Assembly (NCBI RefSeq): GCF_019132875.1
Contig: NZ_JAHSPF010000003.1
Coordinates: 124,001 to 188,000 of the forward strand
Length of the DNA: 64,000 nt
Origin: Erwinia phyllosphaerae
GTDB lineage: Bacteria > Pseudomonadota > Gammaproteobacteria > Enterobacterales > Enterobacteriaceae
Reading direction: 5' to 3'
A model generated the notes under the pieces. The model searched no databases and was not told the origin of the DNA. It saw only the letters and a program-made list of their open reading frames with translations. This document shows, in pieces, positions 24,417 through 33,188 of this stretch. The stretch's first letter is position 1. Each line of letters opens with the position of its first letter. The position numbers and the translations under genes were made by a program.

Positions 24417-25160
24417 ATGGCAGATTGCCCATCAGACAACACCAAGTTGTTTGGCCGCGCCATTGTGCTCGAAGTAGCCGATGGCTGCCCTGATGTCTTC
24501 CCACAGGAATCAGAGTGGAAAGCTCTGGCCGCCGGCACAAGTAAGGGTTTCGACTTTAGCCCGAACAGCGTTACCAGCGATGCCGATGACACAAAAGGCT
24601 ATGTCGAGAACATTGTCACCAACGCTGACTTCACTATTAATTTTGAAGGTGAGGTTCGCAAAAACGATAAGCTGGATCAGTACGGCGTTGGCCGCCTGAT
24701 TAAAAATTTCAACACCGCAATTCAATCCGCGCTACAGCCCACGGTTTGGGTACGTATGGAGTTCGGTCCCGTCACTTTTATAGGCTACATGCTGATTAAT
24801 GCACTAAGTTCGGACGGCGGTACTAATGACATCATTACGTTTTCCACCGAATTTAAGGTAGCGGCTGCTGACACAATCCAGATTCTGGATACAAACGATG
24901 TGGTCTCCGTTACGGGCGTGACCATTATGCCAGCTACCACGTCAATTGCAGCTGGCGCAACCCGCCAGCTTACCGCGACTGTGTTACCCGCTGATGCGAC
25001 GGACAAATCCGGCATATGGAAAACGTCTGACACAACCAAAGCAACCGTCAACTCTACCGGCCTGATCACCGGCGTAGCCGCTGGCTCAGCGACCATCACT
25101 TTCACATCCAGTGATGGTGCTTTTACCGGCACGACTGCGATAACCGTTACTGCCTCATGA
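24417..25160 (+). CDS. Major tail tube protein with C-terminal Ig-like (Big_2) domain, 247 aa
   Basis: Residues 1-160 form the tube domain (lambda V-like). Residues about 165-247 are a bacterial Ig-like domain: V-S-V-T-G-V-T-I-M-P-A-T-T-S-I-A-A-G, Q-L-T-A-T-V-L-P-A-D-A-T, T-G-L-I-T-G-V-A-A-G-S-A-T-I-T. Lambda V has a comparable surface Ig domain, thought to aid weak surface binding. Confidence 0.88.
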   Translation: MADCPSDNTKLFGRAIVLEVADGCPDVFPQESEWKALAAGTSKGFDFSPNSVTSDADDTKGYVENIVTNADFTINFEGEVRKNDKLDQYGVGRLIKNFNTAIQSALQPTVWVRMEFGPVTFIGYMLINALSSDGGTNDIITFSTEFKVAAADTIQILDTNDVVSVTGVTIMPATTSIAAGATRQLTATVLPADATDKSGIWKTSDTTKATVNSTGLITGVAAGSATITFTSSDGAFTGTTAITVTAS

Positions 25161-25219
25161 CTGCCATTTCAGGGGCTTCCTGCTGGTGGCCCCAAAAATG
25201 TCTGTTACCGGATAAACTC

Positions 25220-25906
25220 ATGACACCACAGAAAGAGATTGGCGAATGCCTAATAAGCCATGGCGAAGATGATTACTTTTTCCGGCCATCATTTGCAGCT
25301 ATGTCTCGCATCGGCGAGCCGCAGGAGATAGTTAAGGCGTTTTATGACCTGTATAATGACGAGGTCACACCGTTGCTTCAGCAGGCGCTAGTGGCATTTG
25401 GTAAGTTGCCAGCGTGGCTGATTGATTTTGTGAACCGTAAGCAGATTGCCAAGTCAGCCATGATGGCAGCTATGGCGGTACTCACAGCATGCTGCGACCG
25501 AGACCCTGTAGCGCTTACTGGCGAAATTGTTCCCGGCAAATCTGGCAAATGGGCTTTCGTCTATCGCAAAGGGGCGATGCCGTCTGGCGACATGGTGTTG
25601 ATTGCCCAGTCGCTCATTACCCACGGCATTATCGGCAAAGCGAAGGTTCGCCAGCTACAGCGGCATGAGTCAGGCCAGGCTACCACCGAATTTCGCGCGT
25701 TCGACTACATCAGCGCCGCCCGTAACCACTTCAACATGAGCCGCGCCGATGCTGAGCAGTTAACGATGACCGAATTTCAATTGCTGCTGGCTGCAAGATA
25801 TCCGGATCAGAAAGGATTCACGCGGGAAGAGTACGATGCGGTTGCTGATGACTATCTGGCGAAGAAGGCGCGAAGATTGGCAAAGGGCTCTACTGCCTCT
25901 CGATAA
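25220..25906 (+). CDS. Tail assembly chaperone-like protein, 228 aa
   Basis: Occupies the G/T position between tube and tape measure. An upstream start at 25157 overlaps the previous TGA (ATGA) but has no ribosome site; 25220 has GGAT. The sequence (M-T-P-Q-K-E-I-G-E-C-L-I, F-R-P-S-F-A-A-M-S-R-I-G, then helical) resembles DUF6246-type chaperone proteins. No lambda-like slippery heptamer with a downstream T frame is evident because the following genes are reversed morons. Confidence 0.6.
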   Translation: MTPQKEIGECLISHGEDDYFFRPSFAAMSRIGEPQEIVKAFYDLYNDEVTPLLQQALVAFGKLPAWLIDFVNRKQIAKSAMMAAMAVLTACCDRDPVALTGEIVPGKSGKWAFVYRKGAMPSGDMVLIAQSLITHGIIGKAKVRQLQRHESGQATTEFRAFDYISAARNHFNMSRADAEQLTMTEFQLLLAARYPDQKGFTREEYDAVADDYLAKKARRLAKGSTASR

Positions 25907-26240
25907 AACTGAGTCGCTTAACTCTTTTCAAAATCTGCTCTATTTCCTTTTTTGAGTAACCTTCTAAGTTGAGAGATTCTCCTTCTGGCGTCTTAACAAT
26001 GAATTTCTTTTTATCATTCCTTTTTAAAAAAGCGCGTAAAGCCAATGCGATTGGGGGAATAAAATATGGTGATTTGATTACTTCAATTACTATGTCATAA
26101 AGAGCAGAATCAAAAGCGTAGCCCTTCTTATACTTTTCTGATAATGCTGCTTCGACATTGTGCTCCTTCATTATCTTTATTATTAAGCCAACATCGTCGA
26201 TTGGTACTGCTATGACGATGTTATGTAATTCATCTTTCAT
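25890..26240 (-). CDS. Small effector-associated-domain-like protein, 116 aa
   Basis: Central A-L-Y-D-I-V-I-E-V-I-K-S-P-Y-F-I-P-P-I-A-L-A-L-R-A-F-L-K-R followed by K-K-F-I-V-K-T-P-E-G-E-S-L-N-L-E-G-Y-S and a terminal K-K-E-I-E-Q-I-L. This membrane-edge helix, basic cluster, beta-hairpin ending in an x-G-x-S-x-x-E-I-x-x-L pattern resembles the small EACC1-like domains that accompany bacterial conflict effectors. Reverse strand, AT-rich, overlaps the chaperone stop by 17 bases: a moron. Confidence 0.45.
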   Translation of the reverse strand: MKDELHNIVIAVPIDDVGLIIKIMKEHNVEAALSEKYKKGYAFDSALYDIVIEVIKSPYFIPPIALALRAFLKRNDKKKFIVKTPEGESLNLEGYSKKEIEQILKRVKRLSFIERQ

Positions 26241-26276
26241 AAATATCTCCTGCAGGAAGTTTGGAATTAATTAGGG

Positions 26277-26828
26277 TCATTTTTTATTAGGAGCTAATAA
26301 TGCTGGATATACCTCAACTAAAAAGTGCCGAACGTGGTTCACCAACCACTCGCAGCCACCAACCTCTTGGTGCCGATACCAAAGCCCAACTTTGTCAAAG
26401 GTTCCCCGATATTCCAGTGGGGAGTGGCTCCATAGAAGCATTGCGCGTGAGAAATCTAATGGGTGAGGTTCCGAAGTATCATCCGAGTATAAATCGCTGA
26501 TCCAGACATAGAATTCATCATCAAGCCTTCGGAGAGTCTCAACGGATGCAGGCCTGCTGCTCGGGCGGAATGAAAAATCAAAGTATCCGGCGTAATAGTT
26601 CTCATATGGTCCAAAGTCACATCCAAATGTCATGAAAACCCCATCTGGACCATTAACCTCGCTGAGGAATTTTTTTAGCCATGGATAATTTTGCGCCTCA
26701 TGGATTTCATTAATGCGTTTCGGTTCTAAAGTGAGATCGATACCGCCATTGTTGATTCTCCCATCTTCATGAATCTGTTTGCGATAGGGAAACCTCAAAA
26801 AATTGTCGTTAACGTTGTCTCTTTCCAT
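26277..26828 (-). CDS. Hypothetical moron protein, 183 aa
   Basis: ATG 26828 has AGAGG seven bases upstream. Soluble, aromatic-rich (F-G-P-Y-E-N-Y-Y-A-G-Y-F-D-F-S-F-R-P, L-D-D-E-F-Y-V-W-I-S-D). No recognised family or signal peptide. Same strand as the 116-residue gene 36 bases further on, so the two may be one lysogen-expressed unit. Confidence 0.55.
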   Translation of the reverse strand: MERDNVNDNFLRFPYRKQIHEDGRINNGGIDLTLEPKRINEIHEAQNYPWLKKFLSEVNGPDGVFMTFGCDFGPYENYYAGYFDFSFRPSSRPASVETLRRLDDEFYVWISDLYSDDTSEPHPLDFSRAMLLWSHSPLEYRGTFDKVGLWYRHQEVGGCEWLVNHVRHFLVEVYPALLAPNKK

Positions 26829-26968
26829 GATGAATCCTCTGCTGTGAGTGTTAGCAGAGTATCCTGGCCCTAGCTTACACTCCATCCTGACAGATGATCA
26901 GTGCTTATGTTTTTTCACTTCCCCGCGGCCACACCGTGCTACGATTTGATTTTCATCATGGAGGTTCT

Positions 26969-27376
26969 ATGTCTTTATCAATCTTTGCACAGCAAATTGA
27001 ATCAATGTCTCGTAGCAAAAAAAAATTTGAGAGCGCAGCGCAAGATAAACTAACTGAAGCTCTGAGATCTTTCATTGCCGAAACGGGTATTGATTCTGGA
27101 GATGTTTTTTTAAAGCAGGACGGATTTTCGCGCGAAATTGCTGAAATACAGGTATTTAATGGAGAGTTTAAGTTTGATTGGGCTGTTAGAGTCTCGCATA
27201 ATGAGCATCATCTTCAAGCGTCAGTTCCTGTTTACGCAGTCCAAGGTTGGGGCAGTGACTCCTTGATTTTCTTTGGAGTAGGTGAGCATTCAGCAGCGGG
27301 TGCAGTTGAGGATGAAATTTTCATGAAAAAATTAATTGATAGCCTGATGAAGGGAATTACTCAGGCCTTTAGATAA
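26969..27376 (+). CDS. Hypothetical tail-region protein, 135 aa
   Basis: I choose ATG 26969 (GGAGG four bases upstream) over the frame opening at 26894. N-terminal coiled segment Q-I-E-S-M-S-R-S-K-K-K-F-E-S-A-A-Q-D-K-L, then a mixed domain with W-A-V-R-V-S-H-N-E-H-H-L-Q-A-S-V-P-V-Y. Function unknown; divergent from the reverse-strand moron pair. Confidence 0.5.
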   Translation: MSLSIFAQQIESMSRSKKKFESAAQDKLTEALRSFIAETGIDSGDVFLKQDGFSREIAEIQVFNGEFKFDWAVRVSHNEHHLQASVPVYAVQGWGSDSLIFFGVGEHSAAGAVEDEIFMKKLIDSLMKGITQAFR

Positions 27377-27389
27377 TTCGACAGTATGC

Positions 27390-27412
27390 AAAAAAGCCCG
27401 CTCAGGCGGGCT
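27390..27412 (-). terminator. Terminator for the tiny reverse-strand membrane gene
   Basis: GCCCGC-TCAG-GCGGGC with an A6 run on its left, which reads as U6 for leftward transcription. Lies seven bases beyond the stop of the 31-residue reverse ORF. Confidence 0.75.
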
Positions 27413-27418
27413 TCCATT

Positions 27419-27514
27419 CTACATCCCATACACCCAAGCCATAAACTCATGCCATGTGAACAACGCGGCGACCACTATAACCACTGCTGCTGACATATAA
27501 CCTAACATCCCCAT
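27419..27514 (-). CDS. 29-31 residue single-helix membrane peptide
   Basis: ATG 27514 or ATG 27508; GGAG seven bases before 27508 favours the shorter form. Product MLGYMSAAVVIVVAALFTWH then EFMAWVYGM: one transmembrane helix. A perfect leftward terminator follows, so this looks like an independent transcription unit inside the tail operon. Reminiscent of small hydrophobic toxins or exclusion peptides; role unknown. Confidence 0.5.
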   Translation of the reverse strand: MGMLGYMSAAVVIVVAALFTWHEFMAWVYGM

Positions 27515-27667
27515 ACTCCGCCCTTTATTGGTTTGAGCGATGAGCTTCACACGGACGGGTGCGGATCATGAAAGAAGAAAGAGGACGATCTGTCCCGTTT
27601 TCTCTACTTCCTATCCTATCAGCTTCCCTTTAGGATTAACGCTACTGTTACTTATAGGGATAGGGAT

Positions 27668-28336
27668 ATGAAGAAGCTTTTGGGTATTGGCATTTTAATG
27701 CTCTTATCAGGATGCACCTCACCAAAATACAATTACATGCCGAGCACACAGAACATTAGTGAGCCACCACAAGGTTCTGTTAATACGGTGTATGTCGGTG
27801 ACTCTCTGTTACGGCAAGGCGTGATTGCAAAATACGAAGGCTTGAAAGTGATTGCTCCTGCTAAGGTGTCATGGGCATATACTGTTACCCCCGGCTACTT
27901 GAAAAAAGTAGGGGAGGATTCAAAAGCTGAGTTTTATTTACCCACAGGGACGCCAGAATCAGCAAACGTAGATAAAGCAGCTCTGGCTGATATGTGGCAG
28001 GGGATAATGGCTAAAAAGGGCACAAAAACGCTGTGCGTTATAACTGTCTTTTCAGCTACGACTTGTGAGGACGACATGCCATTCGAGCATACAAATCTGA
28101 ACGTCAGTAGCGATAGCAGCTTTCAACAGGCATTGCTCTACAACGGGCGTGTAGGTAACAAGATCAATATAGGTTACAGAGAGTCATCAGGTAATATGGC
28201 TCGTCCAGCTTTTAATAATGATGTTGAGTATGACCTGTCTGAATCGAAAACTATAGGTTATAAAGGCGCTCGAATTGAAGTAATTGATGCTACGAATCAG
28301 AGCATTAAATACAGGGTGATAAGCAATTTCAATTAA
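27668..28336 (+). CDS. Prophage lipoprotein, 222 aa
   Basis: Signal peptide with lipobox MLLSGC (Cys16). Mature part contains S-F-Q-Q-A-L-L-Y-N-G-R-V-G-N-K-I-N-I-G-Y-R-E-S-S-G-N-M-A-R-P-A-F-N-N-D-V-E-Y-D-L-S-E-S, a block I know from lipoproteins placed just upstream of the tape measure gene in many enterobacterial lambdoid prophages. Followed by its own terminator. Likely exported in lysogens; surface alteration or superinfection exclusion is plausible but unproven. Confidence 0.75.
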   Translation: MKKLLGIGILMLLSGCTSPKYNYMPSTQNISEPPQGSVNTVYVGDSLLRQGVIAKYEGLKVIAPAKVSWAYTVTPGYLKKVGEDSKAEFYLPTGTPESANVDKAALADMWQGIMAKKGTKTLCVITVFSATTCEDDMPFEHTNLNVSSDSSFQQALLYNGRVGNKINIGYRESSGNMARPAFNNDVEYDLSESKTIGYKGARIEVIDATNQSIKYRVISNFN

Positions 28337-28353
28337 AAGCAAATTTTGCTGAA

Positions 28354-28379
28354 GACTTCGCTCCGGCGAGGTTTTTTTA
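28354..28379 (+). terminator. Terminator after lipoprotein gene
   Basis: CTTCGC-TCCG-GCGAGG type stem followed by seven T residues, just before the tape measure gene. Confidence 0.75.
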
Positions 28380-28394
28380 TGCCTGGAGACAAGC

Positions 28395-31300
28395 ATGGCC
28401 GAAAAAGTGGGCGAAATTTATTACGAAGTCGGAGCTGATATTGCTCCATTATTGGGAGAAAGTGAGAAAGCTAAAGTAGCGCTCAATTCCCTCGGTGAAG
28501 CTGCAAAAGAAACAACGCCCGATTTTAATAAATTGAGTAAAGGTGCAAAAGCCGTTTCCTCAGCGCTGGCAATGCCGGAGGTCAATAAATTGTCTGCCAG
28601 GCTTGCTCAGCTGTCAGGAAAAATTGGTGCGTCTTCTGACGCCGTTCTGAATGCTTCAGATGCACAAAACAAATTCCACGGTGCCCTCGGCACGGTGGCC
28701 AGCAGGCTGGGGGCCGGGTATATATCGAATGTAGGTTCGGCCACAGCGGCGCTAATTAAACACGCTAAAGAAGCCGTGGCTGCCACAAATGCACAGCTTG
28801 ATAACGCAGCATCCGCTCAAAAAGAAGTGGTAGCCTTAAAAGAGTCTGCATCTCAGCTTGTGGTAAAAGCAGCCGCCGAGAAAAAACTTGCCGAATCAGC
28901 GGTTCAGGTCGCCGCAACGGAAATGCAGGTAGCCGAAGCTGTTTTTGCGCGAAAAGAAGCTGAAGTAAATTCTCTCGCAGCGTTGCTGTCACGCCAGAAA
29001 GAAACCTTGCGTCAGTCAGAGGCAAACCTGCTTATCAGCAACTCAGAAAAGGCGGTTGCTCAGGCGATGCGCACCAGAAATGCTGTTGAAGCAACACAGG
29101 AAAAAATGCTCAGGCAGTCGAATCAGGCCGTCAAAGAGGTTACTGCTGCTGAAGACAGGGTGAGGCTTGCAAAAGTGGCATCAGCGGCAGCCAATGAAAA
29201 ACTGACGCAGGCATTAGCTCTGGAGGCGGCGGCCGTTTCTACCGTAACAAAAGCCAGTGCCGCGGCAACTATTGCTGCTGAGAAACTGACTGCTGCCTCG
29301 AAGGTTCAGGCGGCGGCCGTGGCAGGTGCCCGCAGTGCATTATCTCTGCTTGGTGGGCCATCGGGTATTTTATTGCTGGCAGCAGCAGGCGTTTATTCGC
29401 TCTACCAGGCAATGAACGACACGTCCGGGATCGAAAATTATAAGCAGGAAATTGAAGACGCCGCCAGGCGTACCGAGTACTTAACAAAAGTGCAGGCTGA
29501 AGCTGTTGCAGGTAAGGCCAGAATCAAGCTGGTGGTAGATACCGCAGCGCTGAAAGATGCTCAAACTGAACTGGCCGAATTAAAAAACCGGCTCTATACA
29601 GCTTTGCAATTTAAAGCTGACCCCGGCGCTATTCAGTCGTTATCAGACCAGATTAGCGTAATGGCGGGGAAGGTTAACGGCCTTGGCGAGACGGTGCGAA
29701 TAGGGCAGGAACGCATTGCGCAATTTACCCGACAAGCTGCGAAAGCTGGGGAAGCTACTACCGCTAATGCGGCTGCAAACGAAGTTTATGACAAATCAAT
29801 GAAAAGTGTCATTGACTCTAATGACCTTCTGGAAAAGGCATTACATGAAAGCCTGGCGGCAGCGAGAGAAATGGCTGCTGAGAAAAGCCTGCGCAATGCA
29901 CTGTCTGAAACGGGTGCATCGGCTGATGAAATGGAAAAGCAGGTGGCAAAACTCAAATCTGCTCTGGCAAAAAAGACTGAGCTCACTTTTGAACAGGAAC
30001 TCAGGTCAATAGAGCAGAATATCGCAGCCCTGCGCCTTGAAATGGTCAGGGGGAAAGAGGCGGCAATTGAATACCGTGCAGCGATAGCGGCGGCAAATAA
30101 CGGGCTTGATCCTGAGCAAACCCGGATGTATGTGGATGCAAAAAAAGAAGAGTTTGCGCTGACAAAAAAATTATCTGAACAGAAGAAAAAAGATGCTTCA
30201 GATAAATCCTCCGCAAAACGCGGGGCGAATGAGGCTGAAAAAGTCGCGCAGAAGCTCGCAAATATGAAGCGGCAGGCTGAGCTGGCAGCGAATTCTACCC
30301 AGGAATTAACGAGAGAGCAGCAGCTTTTAAGAGCTGAGCAGTCGCTCGGTGCCGGCGCTACGGAAAAGCAAAAGCTGGAGGCCAGAGATTATACAGCCGC
30401 TGCCATTGATGCTGCCGCCGCTGCAAAAGGTGTGACTGAAGCATTGAAAAACATTCCCGCAGAAGCAGAAAATAAATCCTATGCCGAGTCAGCCAAAAAC
30501 CTTAAGGCAGCACTGGATGCGAGGAAAATCACACAGCAGGAATATGACGCCGTGTCCGAGAAAGCGGAGCAGCAGCACCAGATTAACCTTGCCAAAATCA
30601 GAGCGGAGAGTAATTCCGGCGTCACTGCAATTCAGGACGCGGCCGGTTCAGTTGATCCAGTGCAGGCTCTGGCAAACGAGAATGCCCGTAAGCTGGCTCT
30701 CATTCAGGAATTTGAAAACCAAAAGGTTATTACACAGCAGCAAAGTCTCGCTCTGGTAAACGCTGCAAACACTGAATATGAGCAGGCCCGCATCGATGCT
30801 GCGTGGAAGATTTGGGAGAATCAGAGCCAGGCAAACCAGATGCTAGGCTCTGCAATCGACTCGTTGCAGGGTGGGGCGACGAATGCGATTACCGGGCTTC
30901 TGAATGGAACTCAAAGCCTCAGCGAGTCTTTTGCCAATATTGGCTCCACAATCCTGAACAGCGTTGTCAGTGGGCTGGTGGAGATGGGCCTACAATATGT
31001 GAAGAACATGATTATGGGGCAGGCGGCTGCGGCTGCGGCGCTGGCCTCGACTACCGCGCAGGCGACAGCGGCGACAGCGGCATGGGCGCCCGCGGCGATG
31101 AGTGCATCAATCGCCACGCTGGGCAGCGCAACCTCTGTTGGAACAACTGCATATACAACGGCGCTGGCCGCCTCGAAGGGGCTGGCAATTGCTGGTGCTC
31201 GCAAAAATGGCGGTCCGGTCTCCGTCGGCTCAATATACCAAGTGGGTGAGGGCGGCATGCCTGAAATTTACCAGGCCAGCACCGGCAAGCAGTACATGAT

Positions 31301-31511
31301 TCCGGGAGATAACGGCAAGGTTATTAGCAATAGTGACCTGCAAAATTCCGGCACTTCAGGCTCGACTATCCAGCAAAACAATTATTTCACCATTCAATCC
31401 TCTACGGGCGATCCGCAAGAGATCGCTAATCAGATGGCAAAAATAGCTTACGAGCAATCACTCAGGGCTATGAAAAATGAGCAGCGCCCTGGCGGCATGC
31501 TCCGCAATTAG
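28395..31511 (+). CDS. Tail tape measure protein, 1038 aa
   Basis: Largest helical protein of the tail operon: long A/K/E/Q-rich coiled coil (about 120-320), a hydrophobic patch near 310-340, a second coiled region, a hydrophobic Ala-rich stretch near 870-920 and C-terminal PMI-like ending (N-G-G-P-V-S-V-G-S-I-Y-Q-V-G-E-G-G-M-P-E-I). Sets tail length and is ejected with DNA. Confidence 0.92.
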   Translation: MAEKVGEIYYEVGADIAPLLGESEKAKVALNSLGEAAKETTPDFNKLSKGAKAVSSALAMPEVNKLSARLAQLSGKIGASSDAVLNASDAQNKFHGALGTVASRLGAGYISNVGSATAALIKHAKEAVAATNAQLDNAASAQKEVVALKESASQLVVKAAAEKKLAESAVQVAATEMQVAEAVFARKEAEVNSLAALLSRQKETLRQSEANLLISNSEKAVAQAMRTRNAVEATQEKMLRQSNQAVKEVTAAEDRVRLAKVASAAANEKLTQALALEAAAVSTVTKASAAATIAAEKLTAASKVQAAAVAGARSALSLLGGPSGILLLAAAGVYSLYQAMNDTSGIENYKQEIEDAARRTEYLTKVQAEAVAGKARIKLVVDTAALKDAQTELAELKNRLYTALQFKADPGAIQSLSDQISVMAGKVNGLGETVRIGQERIAQFTRQAAKAGEATTANAAANEVYDKSMKSVIDSNDLLEKALHESLAAAREMAAEKSLRNALSETGASADEMEKQVAKLKSALAKKTELTFEQELRSIEQNIAALRLEMVRGKEAAIEYRAAIAAANNGLDPEQTRMYVDAKKEEFALTKKLSEQKKKDASDKSSAKRGANEAEKVAQKLANMKRQAELAANSTQELTREQQLLRAEQSLGAGATEKQKLEARDYTAAAIDAAAAAKGVTEALKNIPAEAENKSYAESAKNLKAALDARKITQQEYDAVSEKAEQQHQINLAKIRAESNSGVTAIQDAAGSVDPVQALANENARKLALIQEFENQKVITQQQSLALVNAANTEYEQARIDAAWKIWENQSQANQMLGSAIDSLQGGATNAITGLLNGTQSLSESFANIGSTILNSVVSGLVEMGLQYVKNMIMGQAAAAAALASTTAQATAATAAWAPAAMSASIATLGSATSVGTTAYTTALAASKGLAIAGARKNGGPVSVGSIYQVGEGGMPEIYQASTGKQYMIPGDNGKVISNSDLQNSGTSGSTIQQNNYFTIQSSTGDPQEIANQMAKIAYEQSLRAMKNEQRPGGMLRN

Positions 31512-31520
31512 GATTATCTA

Positions 31521-31874
31521 ATGCCAGAAACTTTCACATGGAGCCCACAAAAAGGCTTCACGGTTAGCCGCGCTCCGAATGTGGCGGTAGTGAAGCTTGG
31601 CGACGGATACGAGCAGCGCCAGACGCGCGGCATTAATCCGCTGATGGACAGCTATTCGCTGACGTTTATCGGTTATGACGATGCGAAGTGCGTACGGCCT
31701 AACGTAGCGAAACAGGCCGAAGCGTTCCTGAAAGCGCGGATGGCCGTGGAGTCATTTTACTGGACGCCATCGGATACCGATACGCAGGCGCTGTTTGTTT
31801 GTCGGTCCTGGTCAATGAAGAAAACCGGCGGGCAGTACGAGCTGACCGCAACCTTTGAACAAGTACCGAGATAA
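31521..31874 (+). CDS. Minor tail protein M-like, 117 aa
   Basis: Matches lambda M by position and by F-x-W-x-P-x-x-G-F-T-V-S-R-A-P-N-V, L-G-D-G-Y-E-Q-R and C-terminal W-S-M-K-K-T-G-G-Q-Y-E-L-T-A-T-F-E-Q-V. Part of the tail tip. Confidence 0.85.
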   Translation: MPETFTWSPQKGFTVSRAPNVAVVKLGDGYEQRQTRGINPLMDSYSLTFIGYDDAKCVRPNVAKQAEAFLKARMAVESFYWTPSDTDTQALFVCRSWSMKKTGGQYELTATFEQVPR

Positions 31875-31887
31875 TTCAGGAGAGAGT

Positions 31888-32106
31888 ATGAAAGTAGTTA
31901 TCACTGTTGAAGGTAAAGAAATTTGGGCGCGGGATATTCTTTCTCAAGAAAATCTCACATCACTTAGCTATTTAAAGGACGGCACACAGCAGAAAATCAT
32001 TGCCGCCCTTGAAGAATCACTTACACAGGCAAGAGCTCAAGAGAAGTTATCTTATAATGTTAATGGAATAGCGGATATTAGCTCGATGACCTGCAGGCAA
32101 GGCTAG
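31888..32106 (+). CDS. Hypothetical protein in tail-tip operon, 72 aa
   Basis: ATG 31888 follows CAGGAG. Short soluble protein (MKVVITVEGKEIWARDILSQ...). No family recognised. Its 3' end overlaps the reverse DUF1883 gene by 60 bases. Confidence 0.5.
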   Translation: MKVVITVEGKEIWARDILSQENLTSLSYLKDGTQQKIIAALEESLTQARAQEKLSYNVNGIADISSMTCRQG

Positions 32107-32310
32107 CACCACATTCCAGTAGCCAGTGCTCGGGACAGAAATGTTTGCCGGCAGCATTTTATAGAAGCCTCCATAATAGCGGCAACTCCTGCCATTTTTA
32201 TAATTGGAGTAATTCGTATCATCCATAAGCAGGACATTTATCTGATGAGAGCATTCAACGGATACAGTGCTTCCTCCGTCAATATATTCTCTACTGTGAA
32301 TGTGTGACAT
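32047..32310 (-). CDS. DUF1883 family protein, 87 aa
   Basis: Recognised from M-x-x-I-H-x-R-E-Y, V-S-V-E-C-S-H-Q-I-N-V-L-L-M-D-D-T-N-Y, Y-Y-G-G-F-Y-K, W-N-V-V-L and final I-R-Y-S-I-N-I-I-R. Single-domain DUF1883 proteins are common cargo genes; the domain also occurs beside TIR modules. Reverse strand inside the tail-tip operon, with a rightward terminator after it restoring insulation: a moron. Confidence 0.8.
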   Translation of the reverse strand: MSHIHSREYIDGGSTVSVECSHQINVLLMDDTNYSNYKNGRSCRYYGGFYKMLPANISVPSTGYWNVVLALPAGHRANIRYSINIIR

Positions 32311-32446
32311 GCCTTGTTCCTTAAGAGGTAATCAGCCATCCCTCATTGCTGTGTGCGCCCATGCCCCAAACATGGACGAGCTGAATACTCAACATATCCT
32401 TAACTGTCTATTGGCGAAATCCTGATATTCGATCAGTAACCAACCA

Positions 32447-32473
32447 GTGGTCGCCATAGTGCGGCCTTTTTTA
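32447..32473 (+). terminator. Terminator before the L-like gene
   Basis: GGTCGC-CATAGT-GCGGCC followed by six T residues; same stem as at 19374-19398. Confidence 0.7.
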
Positions 32474-32483
32474 TGAGCTAAAT

Positions 32484-33188
32484 ATGAGAGATATCCCAGC
32501 AGAGCTAATCATTGAAAGTACTGACGCCGGAGTCGGCGCAATGCTTGACCTGTTCGAGGTCGAACTCCAGGCGTTCGGCGGAGACGTTATCCGCTTCCAT
32601 TCCGGTACCAATGGCTATTACAACGATGTTATCTGGCAGGGGCGCGCTTACTCAGCCTACCCGGTTGCTGTTGAGGGCTTCGAAATAAAATCCGAGGGAA
32701 CGTATTCACGCCCGACAATGAAAGTAGCGAACATTTTCGGCTTGATCACCGGCATCAACCATGATTTCGATGACGCACTTGGCGCGGTAGTGACGCGCCG
32801 GCAGGTATTGGTAAAACATCTGGATGCGGTGAACTTTCCGAACGGCAACGGTGATGCTGCTCCGACTATGGAAGCCGTGTCCCGCTACGTTATTGAAGAA
32901 ATGGCCGAAGAGACGTTCGAGACCGTCACGTATAACCTGGCGACGCCGGTGGACTGCGATAACGCTATTATCCCGGCGCGAACCATTCTGGCGGATGTTT
33001 GCCAGTGGGTTTATCGCGGCGACGGCTGCGGGTATTCCGGCCCTGCGGTTGCGGATGAAAAGGACAACCCGACCTCTGACCTGTCAAAAGACAAATGCTC
33101 AAAGCATCTGCGCGGCTGCGAGTTCCGCCATCCCAAGCCTAACCCAAAGCCGTTCGGCGGCTTCCCCGGATCGTCAAGGGTGTCCTGA
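32484..33188 (+). CDS. Minor tail protein L-like, 234 aa
   Basis: Lambda L family: N-terminal F-E-V-E-L, a central E-G-T-Y-S-R-P-T-M-K-V-A-N-I, and C-terminal cysteine-rich region (V-Y-R-G-D-G-C-G-Y-S-G ... D-K-C-S-K-H-L-R-G-C-E-F-R) whose Cys residues in lambda ligate an iron-sulfur cluster. Overlaps the K-like gene by one base. Confidence 0.88.
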   Translation: MRDIPAELIIESTDAGVGAMLDLFEVELQAFGGDVIRFHSGTNGYYNDVIWQGRAYSAYPVAVEGFEIKSEGTYSRPTMKVANIFGLITGINHDFDDALGAVVTRRQVLVKHLDAVNFPNGNGDAAPTMEAVSRYVIEEMAEETFETVTYNLATPVDCDNAIIPARTILADVCQWVYRGDGCGYSGPAVADEKDNPTSDLSKDKCSKHLRGCEFRHPKPNPKPFGGFPGSSRVS

